From positions 568,001 to 632,000 of the forward strand of contig JADPYG010000089.1 of assembly GCA_017654735.1 (NCBI GenBank): 64,000 nucleotides of DNA, written 5' to 3'. Positions 1 to 10,816 of this stretch are shown piece by piece. This DNA is from Vishniacozyma victoriae (taxonomy: Eukaryota > Basidiomycota > Tremellomycetes > Tremellales > Bulleribasidiaceae). The notes below the pieces were generated by a model. That model saw only the letters and a list, made by a program, of their open reading frames with translations, was not told where the DNA came from and made no database searches. How positions within the stretch are numbered: position 1 is the stretch's first letter; each line of letters opens with the position of its first letter. A program made the position numbers and the translations under genes.

Positions 1-13
1 AGCTGACGTTCAG

Positions 14-1233
14 TGCTGCCATCTACGGTCTACGCTCCAAGCCCTCCATTACCATCTTCATCCTATATCCTGATGGCCGAATCTCACCCATCCAACTCGC
101 CCAAATGGCAACCGTCCCCGATGCCAACGTCTACACTGTCGCTGTCGAGAATTCATCTTTCGACGATTGTCAAGCTATCGTCAAGACCCTATTCTCCGAT
201 GCGAAATTCAACAAGACCCATCGACTAGGAGCCATCAATTCCATCAACTGGGCTCGAATCCTCGCTCAAATCGTCTACTACTTTTCAGCATACTTCCAAC
301 TTCCCGAATCAGAACGATCAGATATCAGGTTCACTGTCCCTACTGGAAACTTTGGTGATATCCTAGCTGGATGGTACGCCAAAAAGTTGGGTCTACCCAT
401 GGGAAACTTGGTAGTAGCTACCAACGAGAATGATATCTTGGAACGTTTCTTCCGAACAGGTCGATATGAGGCTGAAGACTCTGTACCCCAACAGGCAGTC
501 GAGACGGCTGTAGTCAACGGCTCATCTGATGGTCAACAAGCTCAATCTGGAGGTGTCAAATCTACCCACTCCCCAGCTATGGATATTTTGCTATCATCAA
601 ATTTCGAGAGGTTGCTTTACCACCTCGCTTTGGAGACTAGTGCTGGTGGTGACAGGACAAAGGCCCAGGAGACATTGAATGGATGGATGGGAGAGATGAA
701 GAAGTCGGGACGAGTGGATCTAGGGGAGGAGGTCAAGAACGCAGCTGCCAAGGATTTCTGGGCAGAGCGAGTTTCCGATCAGCACGTGAGTGTCATGAAT
801 ATACGAAATATGAGTCTAGGACTGATGGCAGACCCTGGACGAAGTGAAGCGATACTACAGCCGAGAAGACTCCTACGTTGTCGACCCACATACCGCTGTC
901 GGCCTTGTTGCTCAAGCACGCTCAGCAAAGAAGGGGTAAGCTTTCCGAAGCTGCGGCTGGAATAAGCTGACCTGCAGAACCAAAGATACAACATGGGTAA
1001 CTCTCGCAACAGCCCACCCTGCCAAATTCTCCTCATCAGTCGAGCAAGCCTTATCTACATTCCCAGAATTCAACTTCCGTGAAACAGTTCTACCTTCCGA
1101 ATTGAAGGAACTCGAGTCACTGGATAAAAGGATATACCGAGTCAAGGGCGAGCAAGGAGTCAGGGAGCTTATCGAAAAGGTCAAGCGGGGGGAGGAGCAT
1201 GAGCCCTCGAAAGAAGGTCTCGGATCTTTGTGA
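14..1233 (+). CDS. THR4: Threonine synthase, 3' part (5' end outside window)
   Basis: Threonine synthase converts O-phosphohomoserine to threonine with pyridoxal phosphate. The visible part gives about 376 residues in three exons: 14-785, 832-935 and 978-1233. Bases 1-13 read as the end of an intron (branch point gctgac, acceptor ttcag), and the exon opens with SAAIYGLR of the fold-type II PLP core. Further recognisable blocks are TVPTGNFGDILAGWYAKK, LVVATNEND and, in the last exon, TLATAHPAKF, all typical of the fungal/plant-like class. Both introns are 42-46 nt with CTGAT/CTGAC branch points. The PLP lysine and the N-terminal domain lie upstream of the window. The stop follows GLGSL. The identification is secure; only the upstream exons are missing. 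Confidence 0.93.
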
Positions 1234-1467
1234 GCGGGGAAGAGTTGTTCAAAATATGCATGGTTGTCTTCTTCTGCTCTTTTGTTTTGTCTCTGTTATC
1301 CATGTTTAAAGAAAATAACTTATAGTGATTGTTGTCTGGTATTAGGAGTAATCCGGAGATGACCGGCGATCGATGACACCCGAGATCGTTAGTACTGAAT
1401 CGATTAGACTGTATAATCTAACTTACAACTCCAAATTTGTCAAACACCTCCCTACTATCCACCCACA

Positions 1468-2205
1468 ATGTCATCTATGTCAGATACAGCCCGACTCTCC
1501 TCAAACCCAGAAAGCGATATAATGCTCCAAGATCCCCATCCCGACCTACTCGATGAATCCCCTAAACCAGCAAGAATGACAGGAGGTGGAATGCGCGAAG
1601 CGATGACTGCAAAGTACGATCCGTCTACCAAATTAGCTACGGGGACTACTATGGCGGAATATAAACGGATCAATATGCGAGCTACTACTATTGGGATGTG
1701 GGGTGGATTGGCTGCCGGAGGGTTGATCAGTGAGTTTCAATCGGGACATTGATTCAGAAACTGATGATAGCAATGGCATTGAAGAGACGTACAAACCTCT
1801 CTCGAAACGCTTTGACATTCTCTTTCCTATGTACGTCCCCCTTACATCTTAGTCTCAGTCGGCTGATCAGTAGTTACGGCCTCATCCCTTTCCTACGGTA
1901 TATCACAGTCCCTAGTCCAAACCCGCTTGCAGGAGGTAGTAGCCAAAGCAAATGACGCCAAACTTCCCAGAGCACCAGACGGGGGAGGATACATGCTCTC
2001 CGATCAAGCTCATACCGATTCAAGTTCCGATTATATCCCACAAAAGACTAAGGATGAGGAATTGAAAGATGAATTGAGGACTTTAGGGATGAGGAAGGAA
2101 AGATCTAGGTGGGGTAAAGGACGGGGACTGAGTGGGGAAGTTGAGGAGGAAGGGGAGATGAGAGATACGTTCTTCAGGCCTGGGGTTCCAAGGAGGGAGG
2201 TCTAG
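1468..2205 (+). CDS. Small hypothetical membrane protein
   Basis: Three exons (1468-1729, 1771-1830, 1871-2205) give 218 residues. I do not recognise the family. The first about 70 residues are polar and Ser/Asp/Pro-rich. Two short hydrophobic stretches follow: around residues 72-86 (TTIGMWGGLAAGGLI) and around 96-118 across the second intron (NALTFSFL, then LVTASSLSYGIS). The C-terminal about 90 residues are highly charged, with many KDEELKDEL-like and RKERSRWGK-like segments. The layout suggests a two-span protein of an internal membrane with a long charged tail, but that is inference. Both introns have GT-AG ends and a gctgat or ctgat branch point, and the joined frame runs open to the stop. 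The gene is convergent with the VPS38-like gene, 81 bp away. Confidence 0.72.
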
Positions 2206-2286
2206 GTGGGAGTGGGTGAGGAGTGTGGAAAGAAGTGTGAAAGAAGGAAGCTTGGGAAGACGAAGAGGAGTCGGGCAGCAGATGCA

Positions 2287-4886
2287 TCAAGGGCTGATCA
2301 TCGATCTATCTACACTCTCTGAATCTATCGCCGTATCATCAACAGTCTCGGTAGCAGTCTCCGTCTCCGTACCCTCATCACTACCACTCGCATCTCCCAC
2401 ATCCCGGCCCAAGGTGGAACCATGGCTCAACCTCGATCTCCTCGGTCTCCGCTTTTCTGGTGATTGAACTTCGGGCCCTGGCGATAGGGAATATCTCTGG
2501 AACGAGTATGCCTGACTTGTCTGTCTTGATGTCATTCTGGAATTCGGATTCGAGAGGTGGCGTCGTTGAGGTGGGGGCATCGGTGATGAGAGTGCTAGGA
2601 GTAGAGATTTGAGGTTGGGAAGGGTATGGCGTAGATCAACCATTTTTATGGATGCTTCTTGCATCAACTGCCTGTTAGCTATGTATTCATTTCGTGCAAT
2701 TACCATTTCGATATTCTTGTTGAGCAAGAAGACGGCGTATTCATATCGATACCTCTCAACCCCTTTTGCGTATAGTGGGAAACTTTCATCAGCTCAGCTG
2801 GAAGGTAGAGGACGTACGATCTCGGCCCTTGCATGACGGAAACGGTATCTTTGACCAAACTCCGACTTCCAGCACAGGTAATCGGATAATTCAACCCTCC
2901 CTCCTTTCTAATCTCGCTCAAACCACCCAAGACCTGGACGAGCAAAGCAACATACCCCAGAGCAGCCGCTGTAGATTTCTCATCTACTTTACCCAAGTTG
3001 TCCGGTAACGTCATGGTCAGTGGAGGAGCTGGGTCCTTGGGCCCAAGAGGTATTGGTAGGGGTATATCGAAGATGGAAAAAAGGAGGGAGTTTGCGTGTA
3101 TTTGCGTGATTGGAAAGAGGGAATCGAGGGATTGAATGTGCTCTGATCGGGATTGGTGGATTGCGGGGAGGAGAGAAGAGCGGTCGATCCTGCTTGTCAG
3201 CTTTTATCTCACGGAAGAGGTATGATACGTACTCGGCAGTCTCAAGATCGAGTTCGAGGTCTGATAATTGAGATTGGAGGAGGGTGTCTGTACTTTCAGA
3301 TCGGGTAAGATTCGCACGACGCTCATCAAGGGCTTTACGCCGTAAAGTAATCGCAGCATGAACTATCCATCAGCCCCACCCACATGCTGTGAGAGCGACT
3401 GACCTTCTTCCGTCTCCTTTTCGGCTTCATGGATCTTGTCTTCAATCCATTCTATACGGGTCTCTCTTTCGTCTATTTTTCGCCGCTACTTGTTAGCAAG
3501 TCAGAGATCGAGGACGTACTAAGGCTCGACCATCTATATCCTTTCTGAGCAATTTATCGATTTTAGCCTGCACTTCTGCTATTCCCCGCTGAGTATCCGC
3601 GATGACAGCTTGCATATTGACGAGTCTGAGCATCAGTCTCATCGTCTTTCGGAGGTTCGCACGCAGTGATTGAAAACAAGGAAGGGACATACTGATGAAG
3701 ACCACCAAGCCCTACTCCCTTCTTCATCCTCGTCTCACGTCTACTCCTCTCCACCGCGTCCCTCGCTTTTGAAGCATCGACTTGGCCAGCTGAATCAGTG
3801 GAATTGGTATCGAGGTAGTACGTCGAACCCGGATCCACACCCAGCGTGATCAAGATCGCATGCTCCCCCAATTTCACTCCATTCTCCAACTTCCGCAGAT
3901 TCGTCAGATTGATAGGTCCCCCTATGGTATCTGCTTTACGCCATTTCTTCTCCTCCCCCTCGCTTGGCGAGTCCTCGTACCATACTTCCAAAATTGCTTG
4001 GCTTGACGCCGATTCTTCGACTGTGAGCCATGGTGCGAAGTCCCCTTCTTCCAGCTGGAGGAAACGGGGGTTTGTAGATGGGTGATGGATTGGGGAGATG
4101 TAGAATGGGACCGAGTCGGGTTGTCCGCTTGGGCGTGACTTTTGTGCGCGCTTCGCATTAACTATTGGACTATTGGTCGGGGTTGAACGTCCAGAAGAGA
4201 CGAAGGAATCCACTGAGGACTGTGAAGAGTTTGTCCTCAAGATCGGACGCCCATTCGCATTCCCATTTACCGCTCGCTCCTTCCCTTTTCTCGATGAAGG
4301 GGGTACGGACCCCTGACTGCCATTCGTCTTTAAATTGCCACTATCCTGACCTTGATCGTTTGGTAGAGGTAGTCGAAGCACCAAAAATGTCCTCGCCAAT
4401 TTCTTCTCCTTGACCTCACTCTGGACATCCTGTTCCTGTATAGCTTTAATAGCTTCATGAGCATGTTCCAACGCTTGTCCAGCTAGAGTCGGTGCTCGAG
4501 CCCTCGCTAAGCCGGTCGAATTTGATGCTGAAGTTGATCGTTCTCTGATATGGTGCAGATGAGTACTTGAGGGATGACGGCGGTTTGAGGGTCGGCGGAT
4601 GATAGATGGTTGGACTGGGGATGGGGGACTAAGTGTTGCTTCCGGACCAGGTGTCTCAGGAAGGATGAGTTGATGTATACGTATACTATCCATCAGCTTC
4701 TACTTTAATTACTCAAGACGCCGTTCCGAAAGGTCAAGTATCTCTAGCACCTACGCTTCGAGAACTTGACAGCAAGGGCAAGGCGACTTACCCCGTAATA
4801 TGCCTGATCCTCGGTATATCCATCCCTTCAAATCCAGAAGAGCCTCCTCCAGTATTTACTGACATTCCTACCTCCGTACCGTCCAT
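2287..4886 (-). CDS. VPS38/UVRAG-like subunit of PI3-kinase complex II
   Basis: Seven exons (4792-4886, 3693-4685, 3520-3625, 3404-3485, 3233-3362, 2818-3189, 2287-2782) give about 757 residues. The N-terminal block PRIRHITGIRIHQLIL and a C2-like region are followed by a coiled coil (about residues 360-470). The conserved ATG14/UVRAG domain comes next: SLFPITQ, LFSIFDIPLPIP, AALGYVALLVQVLGG, GSRSLVKDTVSVMQG, and after the last intron FPLYAKGVERYRYEYAV and FLLNKNIE. This subunit assigns the Vps34-Vps15-Vps30 lipid kinase to endosomal sorting. The tail (last about 110 residues) is Ser/Arg-rich and ends in a Thr/Glu run. The start at 4886 is preferred because the ATG at 4693 lies inside the branch-point and acceptor region of intron 1. 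UVRAG fits better than ATG14, since no N-terminal cysteine pairs are seen. Confidence 0.82.
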
Positions 4887-5298
4887 ATTTAGTAGCTAGC
4901 CATATTCGTCTAGAGGTCTTTCTTACTCCAAGTTACTATCCAGCACGCCCAGCGTCATTTACTCTAACTCTGACTGTTGCCCCATTCTATCGGCGATCGC
5001 CGCTTACTGTCTGGTACGTGCCTGATACTACTTCGGCCCCGGTCATGATGGACGTATCTCGTCGTGCTAGACCATTCTATTGTTCCCCATATATACATTC
5101 AATCATTCATTCCGGAACCGATCATCATAGTAGACATAGACATTTAGCAGATAGAGGACATCGGGGACATTAGAATCCATCAACAGCCCATCTCTCGATA
5201 AGGCAATATATCAGAATTACCGATTATTTGGCGATTAGCAATCAGCGATCAAGTACCACTCTTGCAACCATCAACATTCTAACGGACATTATAGGACA
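4887..5298. other. Divergent intergenic region
   Basis: This 412-bp region separates the starts of the VPS38-like gene and the RING ligase gene and should hold both promoters. I see AT-rich stretches and short pyrimidine tracts, but no ORF, repeat or RNA gene. Confidence 0.6.
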
Positions 5299-6978
5299 AT
5301 GAGTAATACTCCTGGCCCATCAAGGGGTCTCCCAATTTGTATATCCCACATCCATCTCATTCCCTTCTATACAAGCTGACAAAGCAGTATCAGGTCCCCC
5401 ACCCATTACAGAATCAGACAGTAAGTTACGCCCCTCCACCCTCTTGGGCATAAATAACAATCAGCCTGCAGACAATGTTCCAAAGACTTCAACTTAGTCT
5501 GGCGTAGATCCCACGCATGTGGTCATTGCGGATACGAATACTGTTCATCATGCCTATCCGACGGTCAGGCTCTTATGCCCCGCCGCCCTGGGCAGTCGAG
5601 GGATAAAGGGGCTTTTGCAGAATTGAAAGCTGGTTTGGGGTTGGATGATCGCCAGTCGAATGGGAGTGGATATGAAGTGGAGGAAGTGTGTGTACCCTGT
5701 TTGCGGATGTTGCAGGGTATGTCTCCCTTCCTATCTACATCACCGACATATTGTGGAGGTTGACGAAATAGTGACATGTGCTCCGATCTCGTCGTTACGG
5801 AATCTACCTCTCAAGAGGCTGAAAGAGTACCTGACAGCGTATAACATACCAAACGTGGGACCGAAGGAGAAGGAGGATTTCGTACAGGCTGTGATCAAGG
5901 CTAGGAATCCTCAGACTGGGGCACTATCACCAGAAGCCGAGGTATGTCTAGCGTTCATCCTCTAGGATTAAGGCTGACCATCAGGCCTACTATCGACGTC
6001 ACTCTGTTCCCAAAAAGGGCGTTCCAACAATGACGAACGGTACCACCCCAACCCCCCGAGCTACTCCAGCACAAACTCAACAAGCCCGTCCACCATCGAA
6101 TAGCACCTACAATCGCCCACCTCCTCAACAAGCATATCGCCCACCACCTCCATCGCATCAGTATCGTCCTCCCCCTCCTGCTCATCATTATCGACCACCT
6201 ACGCAATCATCCCCACGACCGCGCCCTCCTGCCCCAACCCCCGCTGCACCGGTCGCAAAGACCCCTCCGCCGCCTGTACCGACTATCATGGGCCTCGTCG
6301 CTTTACCTACTTCGTATCTCTCGACTCTGAGTATTGGTACACTCAAAGCAATCCTCTACGAGAACCACGTGAAAGTGGATTTCAAACAAGTGCTTGAAAA
6401 GTAGGTCCATCCATTGCATGGGAAGGAGAGCGCTAACGGTTAGGCAAGAATTGATAGGCCGAGTAGCAGAGCTCATCACAGCAGAGCGCAAGCGTCTAGA
6501 AAGACAGAGATACGAGGAAGAACGACTCGCCCAAGGTGATTTAGCAGCGGCAGCAGCTGCTGCTAGTGGGGAGGACGCCCATGCGCATGTTACCGACAAG
6601 GCACAGGTTCCAACTGGACCAATGCCAGAGATCGAGCGTGGATTATGCGTAGTGTGTCAGGATGAGGAGGCGACTTTAGCAGTTGTTGATTGCGGGTGAG
6701 TCATATTATCTCTTGTTTGACAATAGCTAATGTATAGACATTTGGCTATGTGTCAGCGTGAGTCTTGCATCCATGCTCTAAAATTCGGTCGACTGTGCGA
6801 CTGTGCGACTGTGGACTGACGTGTAGATTGCTCGGAACTGATCATGGCCACCAGCCAAGAATGCCCGCTGTGTAGAACCAGAATCATCACTTCGTGCGTT
6901 GACACTATTTGGATCCGGCACGGTGGGGTCAGGAAGCTGACAAGTAGGCAACGACTCATTCGTATCTACCGTGTATAA
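5299..6978 (+). CDS. FYVE-like / SAP-like / RING E3 ubiquitin ligase
   Basis: Nine exons (5299-5338, 5388-5420, 5465-5716, 5772-5941, 5985-6400, 6444-6695, 6738-6757, 6827-6893, 6948-6978) give about 426 residues. Residues about 26-105 form a FYVE-like zinc domain: CRQCSKDFNLVWRRSHACGH, then CGYEYCSSC and CVPC. A SAP-like helix pair follows (LRNLPLKRLKEYLTAYNIP). Next is a Pro-rich stretch of PPPxxxYRPP repeats (about 175-230), a second SAP-like segment (LPTSYLSTLSIGTLK), an Ala run, and a C-terminal RING (CVVCQDEEA, CGHLAMCQHC, CPLC). This order matches the RNF34/rififylin (CARP) family of endosome-associated ligases. Exon 7 is only 20 nt and encodes the RING His region. For intron 2 the acceptor aacaatcag (ends 5464) was chosen over the nearer tgcag because only it keeps the FYVE cysteines in frame. 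Confidence 0.85.
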
Positions 6979-7186
6979 GTTCATACCATCCCTCCACACC
7001 ATTATATATATACAGTTTAGAGGACCATTTCAAGCAAGTCTCTCGTCGCAATTCATTACAGGCTATTCGGAAGCGGTCTTACTTTGGATGTATTATACCA
7101 CAATACATTATATATGCATGAGTACAAGTTACAACGAGCATACCAACAAGAATCAATTACAACGCGGTTGTCAACCGAGAGAGAGG

Positions 7187-8621
7187 CTACCAAGGCCTAG
7201 TCCGATCCACCATCTCAATAGGACTATCAAATCCCTTCTTCCCCTTTCCATTACTTCTCAAACTTCCAACCGCACTTCCACTAGCTCTTCTTGGTTCATC
7301 AGGCGGGATGCCATGTTCCATCCAATTATCCACTCCCTTCTCCCTATCCCTTTCCCGAGTAAGAGCGTCCAGATCCCAGAATGAAGCCGAAGGCGATTGT
7401 ACCTTCGTGTCATACGCATATTCCTCGTTCAATTTCAGTGGCGATAAATCAGAATTCACTGATGCCTGTCTCGTATTATCCTGATGATGTGTCGATCGTC
7501 TCGATGGCCCCCCTTCTTGTCGTTTGAGATTATCGATACCTTTATGAACAGCCATAGGATGTCTTGTCGGTAGTGATCTCGGTACATCTGCCCTAGGGGG
7601 AGAGGGGGAGATGGGAGTGGGTGAGGTAGTGAGGATATCAGGTTGAGCGGAATTTTGGCGTGTTAGTGCAGGGGGATTGGGTGTAGTGGGTGAGAACGGT
7701 TGAGTGTTGTTTGAATGAGAAAATTGGAGTGTGGGAGTACCGAGTTCATGATATGTTCGAAGATTTGTCGACAGTACGCTCAACTGCCCTATCAGTCTCC
7801 TTACCCGCCATACGCTCTGAGTGACTTGCCTGATTCATCAACTCATCAACCTCTTTCTCCCTCTTCATCAACGGATCCACCTCTTTCTCTTTACCTTCAC
7901 TTTCCCTCCTAACCTTCTCACCCCCCTCCCCTAACCCTTCCAAAGAAAGATGCATCCTCCCAATATCTTTCTGTACCCTCAGCACACTTTCCAAATGTCC
8001 CTTCAACGCCTTCACCATCCCCTCACTCCCCTCACTCAATTCCGCATTGAAGATCTCGAAAATCGGTCGATGTCCCTCCTTCCCTTTCTCTTTCTCTTTG
8101 ACTTCGGTAAAACCCAATCCCCTCAGTGGAATAGCTGAGGCTTTTGAGCCCATTGGATGTGATATTGGGACACTGCCTCCTGGCGTTGAGGTTGATCTCA
8201 AGGGTGCGGGTCGAGGTTCCGTAGGTCCAAGAGGTTGAATGTATTTAGAGAGGTATTTATCATGTATCGATTCGGGGGGTATGAACCCTCCAACACCTTC
8301 CTCAATAGGCGAATCCAATCTCCTAGGGCTCATCGGCTTGAATGAATCTTCCTCAGTCTCTGATTCTACCTCATCCTTTTGAGTGTTTCCTGATTGTAGA
8401 GCATAATCCCTCGCAACAAGTTGTGCTCCGGTCGTACTCGCAGACGTACTCGATGAAGGCGTATCGTCCATCTCGACTACTTTGCTTAGTGATCTACGGT
8501 TCTGCCGGCGAGGAGCATAGATCTCGGGAGGGTAGGTAGATGTAGGTGATAGACTCGGACCCGCGATTGGCGATGTGACTAGAGTAGATTGACGCGACGA
8601 AGGTGTGTATCCTGACCACAT
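7187..8621 (-). CDS. Unrecognised Ser/Pro-rich protein with central helical segment
   Basis: Two exons (7830-8621 and 7187-7783) give about 462 residues. I do not recognise the family. The first 80 residues are Ser/Thr/Pro-rich. A conserved-looking stretch follows (DSPIEEGVGGFIPPESI, then HDKYLSKYIQPLGPTEPRP). Around residues 175-250 there is a likely amphipathic or coiled helix (FEIFNAELSEGSEGMVKALK, then VLRVQKDIGRMHLSLEGL). The second half is disordered and ends in FDSPIEMVDRTRPW. A DSPIE motif appears both near residue 103 and at the very end. The exons join in frame only through a 46-nt GC-AG intron (7784-7829, donor GCAAGT, branch point actgat). GT donors nearby leave a stop in frame. 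The gene is convergent with the RING gene, 208 bp away. Confidence 0.7.
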
Positions 8622-8784
8622 GTTGGTTGATGGCGAATTGGATGTGGAGGTAGCGAAATCGAAGATATTCTCAGGCAGCTAGAATGTACACCTGATGAGA
8701 CAGACGCACATGCGCGTACAAGAGGTGGACAGAAGGCAAAAAGGTAGATTACAAAAGGCCGAAGAATCGACAGATTACAAGTGT

Positions 8785-8790
8785 AAAAAA
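8785..8790 (-). terminator. RNA polymerase III terminator of the tRNA gene
   Basis: On the minus strand a run of six T residues lies four bases beyond the 3' end of the tRNA gene, the usual pol III stop. Confidence 0.75.
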
Positions 8791-8794
8791 GAAA

Positions 8795-8891
8795 CTCTCT
8801 GGCTGGGAGTCGAACCCAGGTTACCTGCGTTTAGGCAGATGTTTTCCATCAAGCTGACAAGCAAGTGTACTAACCGTTATACGACCAAAGA
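8795..8891 (-). tRNA. tRNA-Asp (anticodon GTC) with a 25-nt intron
   Basis: Read on the minus strand, the 97-nt gene folds as a cloverleaf. The acceptor stem TCTTTGG pairs with CCAGAGA (one G-T pair). The D arm is GTAT...GTAC, the anticodon stem CTTGC pairs with GCAGG, the variable loop has four bases (TAAC), and the T arm is CTGGG-TTCGACT-CCCAG. The unpaired base 73 is G, the known identity base for aspartate. The anticodon loop reads TTGTCA, then a 25-nt intron, then C, which places the intron after position 37, the canonical site. The mature tRNA is 72 nt plus CCA, which is not encoded. A different intron border could change the anticodon, so the aspartate call is strong rather than certain. 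Confidence 0.85.
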
Positions 8892-9397
8892 TTGGTGATG
8901 TGCGCAATTTCGAACAAATAATATACGACAGAATCACACGGGAAGTCAAACTACGCCTCTCTGTTCCCTAGGTCGACGTTCGCAGTCAAGAAAGTAGTCG
9001 ATAGGCCGCGGATGGACTAAAGCTACCTAAGATGTATGGTCGCATCATTAGACCGTCACCCAAAGGGTGGGTCTGGCACTGTCCACCCACTCAAGGAGTA
9101 TTCAAAAGTACATCAGACCTCGCGTCTCAGAGTCCCTCCCGCATGCATCCAGATTTCATGTCTAAATATGTCCCAAAGCGATGAGCCGAATACCAGTTCC
9201 ATCAACTTCATGTACGAGCAGTATGCAACACCGTATGCATGACCATAACCCATTATAGACGCATTTGCTTCACCCCAAACACGATTGGCTGTCAGCTGCC
9301 ACGATCCGGCAATTTCCGAACATAGATTGCTACCGGCTTTACCCGCCTAACACCTACTTGACACATTACCTGGTGCACTCTACTACATACATCCACA
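8892..9397. other. Intergenic region without a recognised gene
   Basis: This stretch of about 500 bp lies between the tRNA gene and SDH4. I see no convincing ORF, repeat or RNA gene. It should contain the SDH4 promoter. Confidence 0.55.
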
Positions 9398-10353
9398 ATG
9401 TCATTCACACGCCCCGCTCTACGTCTATCCAACTTGGGATTAGGAACACGCGCCTTGCACACCTGTACGACTTTTTCTTACTCGAGAGGGGGAAACAGAA
9501 AGAGCAGGAGCTGATGAATAGCGAGGGTTGCGGCGATTCAATCGAGTAGGGTTAGTAGGGATGCTACTGTTTCTGCTGAGGAGACTGGAGGTTTCAAATA
9601 CATTCCTGGAGGACGTGAGTTGTTCTTTCTTTTGGGATCAAGTGGAGTCAGGTGATTAGGCGTTGTGGAGATATGTCACTGGGCGAGATCTAGCTGGATG
9701 GTCCGGCGATCGAGGTTATGAGGAGGCTATAGGCAGGGGCAAGCCATTGTTTGGTGCAACAGCTCTATTACAAAGCCATCTTGGCCTTCTTTCGCGTCAG
9801 AGCTCAGACTACTTCCTTCCCCTTTCTCAAATCGAACCCAATCTCAACACGCGACTAACATTCAGCCATCCTCAAGGGAACAGTAAACGATGCCACAAGC
9901 TTTCCAAGCCCCAGCAAATCCCATGGATCATACCACTGGGCCTTCGAACGATTACTTTCCGCCGCTTTGATCCCTGCCATGGGAGCAGCTGCCGTTTCTA
10001 CCGGTTCAGCTTACGTGAGTCTGACTTTCGTGTCGAGCGTCAAAGAGAGAATGGAAATGAGGAACAAACTGACAAATAGCCAATCTTGGATGGTATCCTA
10101 GGAGTTTCACTCATCGTCCACTCTCATATCGGATTCGACGCTATTATTGTCGATTACGTCCACACTAGGAAATTCCCAATTGCAGGTCCATTGGCTGCTT
10201 GGGCTTTGAGGGCTGCTACTGGATTAGCCGTTTGGGGAGTCTACGAATTCAACACTAATGATGTTGGTACGTATCCTACCTTCAATATTATCGAGGTGAA
10301 ATGCTGACTGGGTAGGATTGACGGAACTTGTTAAGCGGACTTGGACCGCTTAA
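9398..10353 (+). CDS. SDH4: Succinate dehydrogenase membrane anchor subunit (CybS)
   Basis: Five exons (9398-9464, 9522-9614, 9866-10014, 10080-10266, 10316-10353) give 177 residues. The N-terminus is an Arg-rich, acid-free mitochondrial presequence (MSFTRPALRLSNLGLGTRAL). The family block SHGSYHWAFERLLSAALIP precedes three membrane helices: about residues 85-105, 110-130 (with HSHIGFDAIIVDYVH, which carries the family haem and quinone-site residues) and 140-160. The subunit anchors the Sdh1/Sdh2 catalytic dimer of complex II in the inner mitochondrial membrane. Intron 2 is 251 nt, far longer than its neighbours, and its acceptor was chosen because it restores GGPILKGTVNDAT. The end is KRTWTA. 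Confidence 0.9.
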
Positions 10354-10383
10354 GTGTTTAAGGTTTAGTAGGGGAGACTGTCT

Positions 10384-10422
10384 GTATCATCACAACATGC
10401 AATGTTCATATCGATCACCCCC
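10384..10422 (+). repeat. Dispersed copy A of an F-box gene 3' flank
   Basis: About 35 bases here (core ATCATCACAACATGCAATG, then TTCATATCGATCACCC) match 12303-12341 downstream of the + strand F-box-like gene at roughly 30 of 35 positions. A second, weaker match (TCACAACAACACTACAACAA near 10531) resembles TCTACAACAACACTAGAACA near 12517. The two blocks lie in the same order and orientation, so this looks like the trace of a duplicated gene end. Confidence 0.6.
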
Positions 10423-10775
10423 TCTCTGTCCGCTTGGTGAACACTATGAGGATGCGACTCTCACTTCGAGGATCAGAACACTGATTCCGACAGATCATAG
10501 CAGCAGTTCATGGCTTGAATCATCATTAAAATTCACAACAACACTACAACAATCCGCTCTGTTGTGAGTTCCCCCGAGCCATTAACATCCGGATCCTGCT
10601 ACGAATGACAGGTAGATACAAACGGTGTCAATTGCAGGAAATGATATGGTCCGTCCGTCGGTCTAGCACTACATCGGAAGGGCCAAGCACTTTAAGTTAG
10701 CTGCGGAAAGTGTTCCATTCGAGTCGTATGCTCGCGGACCATGTCTCAAACATTCCAATACATATAGAAATAACC

Positions 10776-10790
10776 AACGTGTTTGCTTTC
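10776..10790 (+). promoter_or_regulatory. Shared upstream element of the F-box-like family
   Basis: AACGTGTTTGCTTTC lies 27-41 bp before the ATG. Close relatives lie before three genes of the minus-strand array. It is followed here, as there, by a TACTT-rich leader up to the ATG. Confidence 0.45.
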
Positions 10791-10816
10791 TCCCTTTATT
10801 CGTACTTATACTAACA

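Larger units (their letters stand above)
10354..10816. other. SDH4 3' flank and F-box gene promoter, with relic of a duplicated 3' flank
   Basis: This 463-bp gap has no supported gene. Its first part carries sequence similar to the 3' flank of the next gene (see the repeat entries). Its last part holds the promoter of the F-box-like gene, including the shared element at 10776-10790. Confidence 0.55.

Noticed and set aside
6030..6290. Proline-rich stretch as a separate protein
   Set aside because: It is continuous with the FYVE-like and RING exons of one gene.
9663..10079. Open frame of 138 codons inside the SDH4 gene
   Set aside because: It spans an intron and an exon of SDH4 in another frame. 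The SDH4 frame gives the conserved protein and this one resembles nothing.
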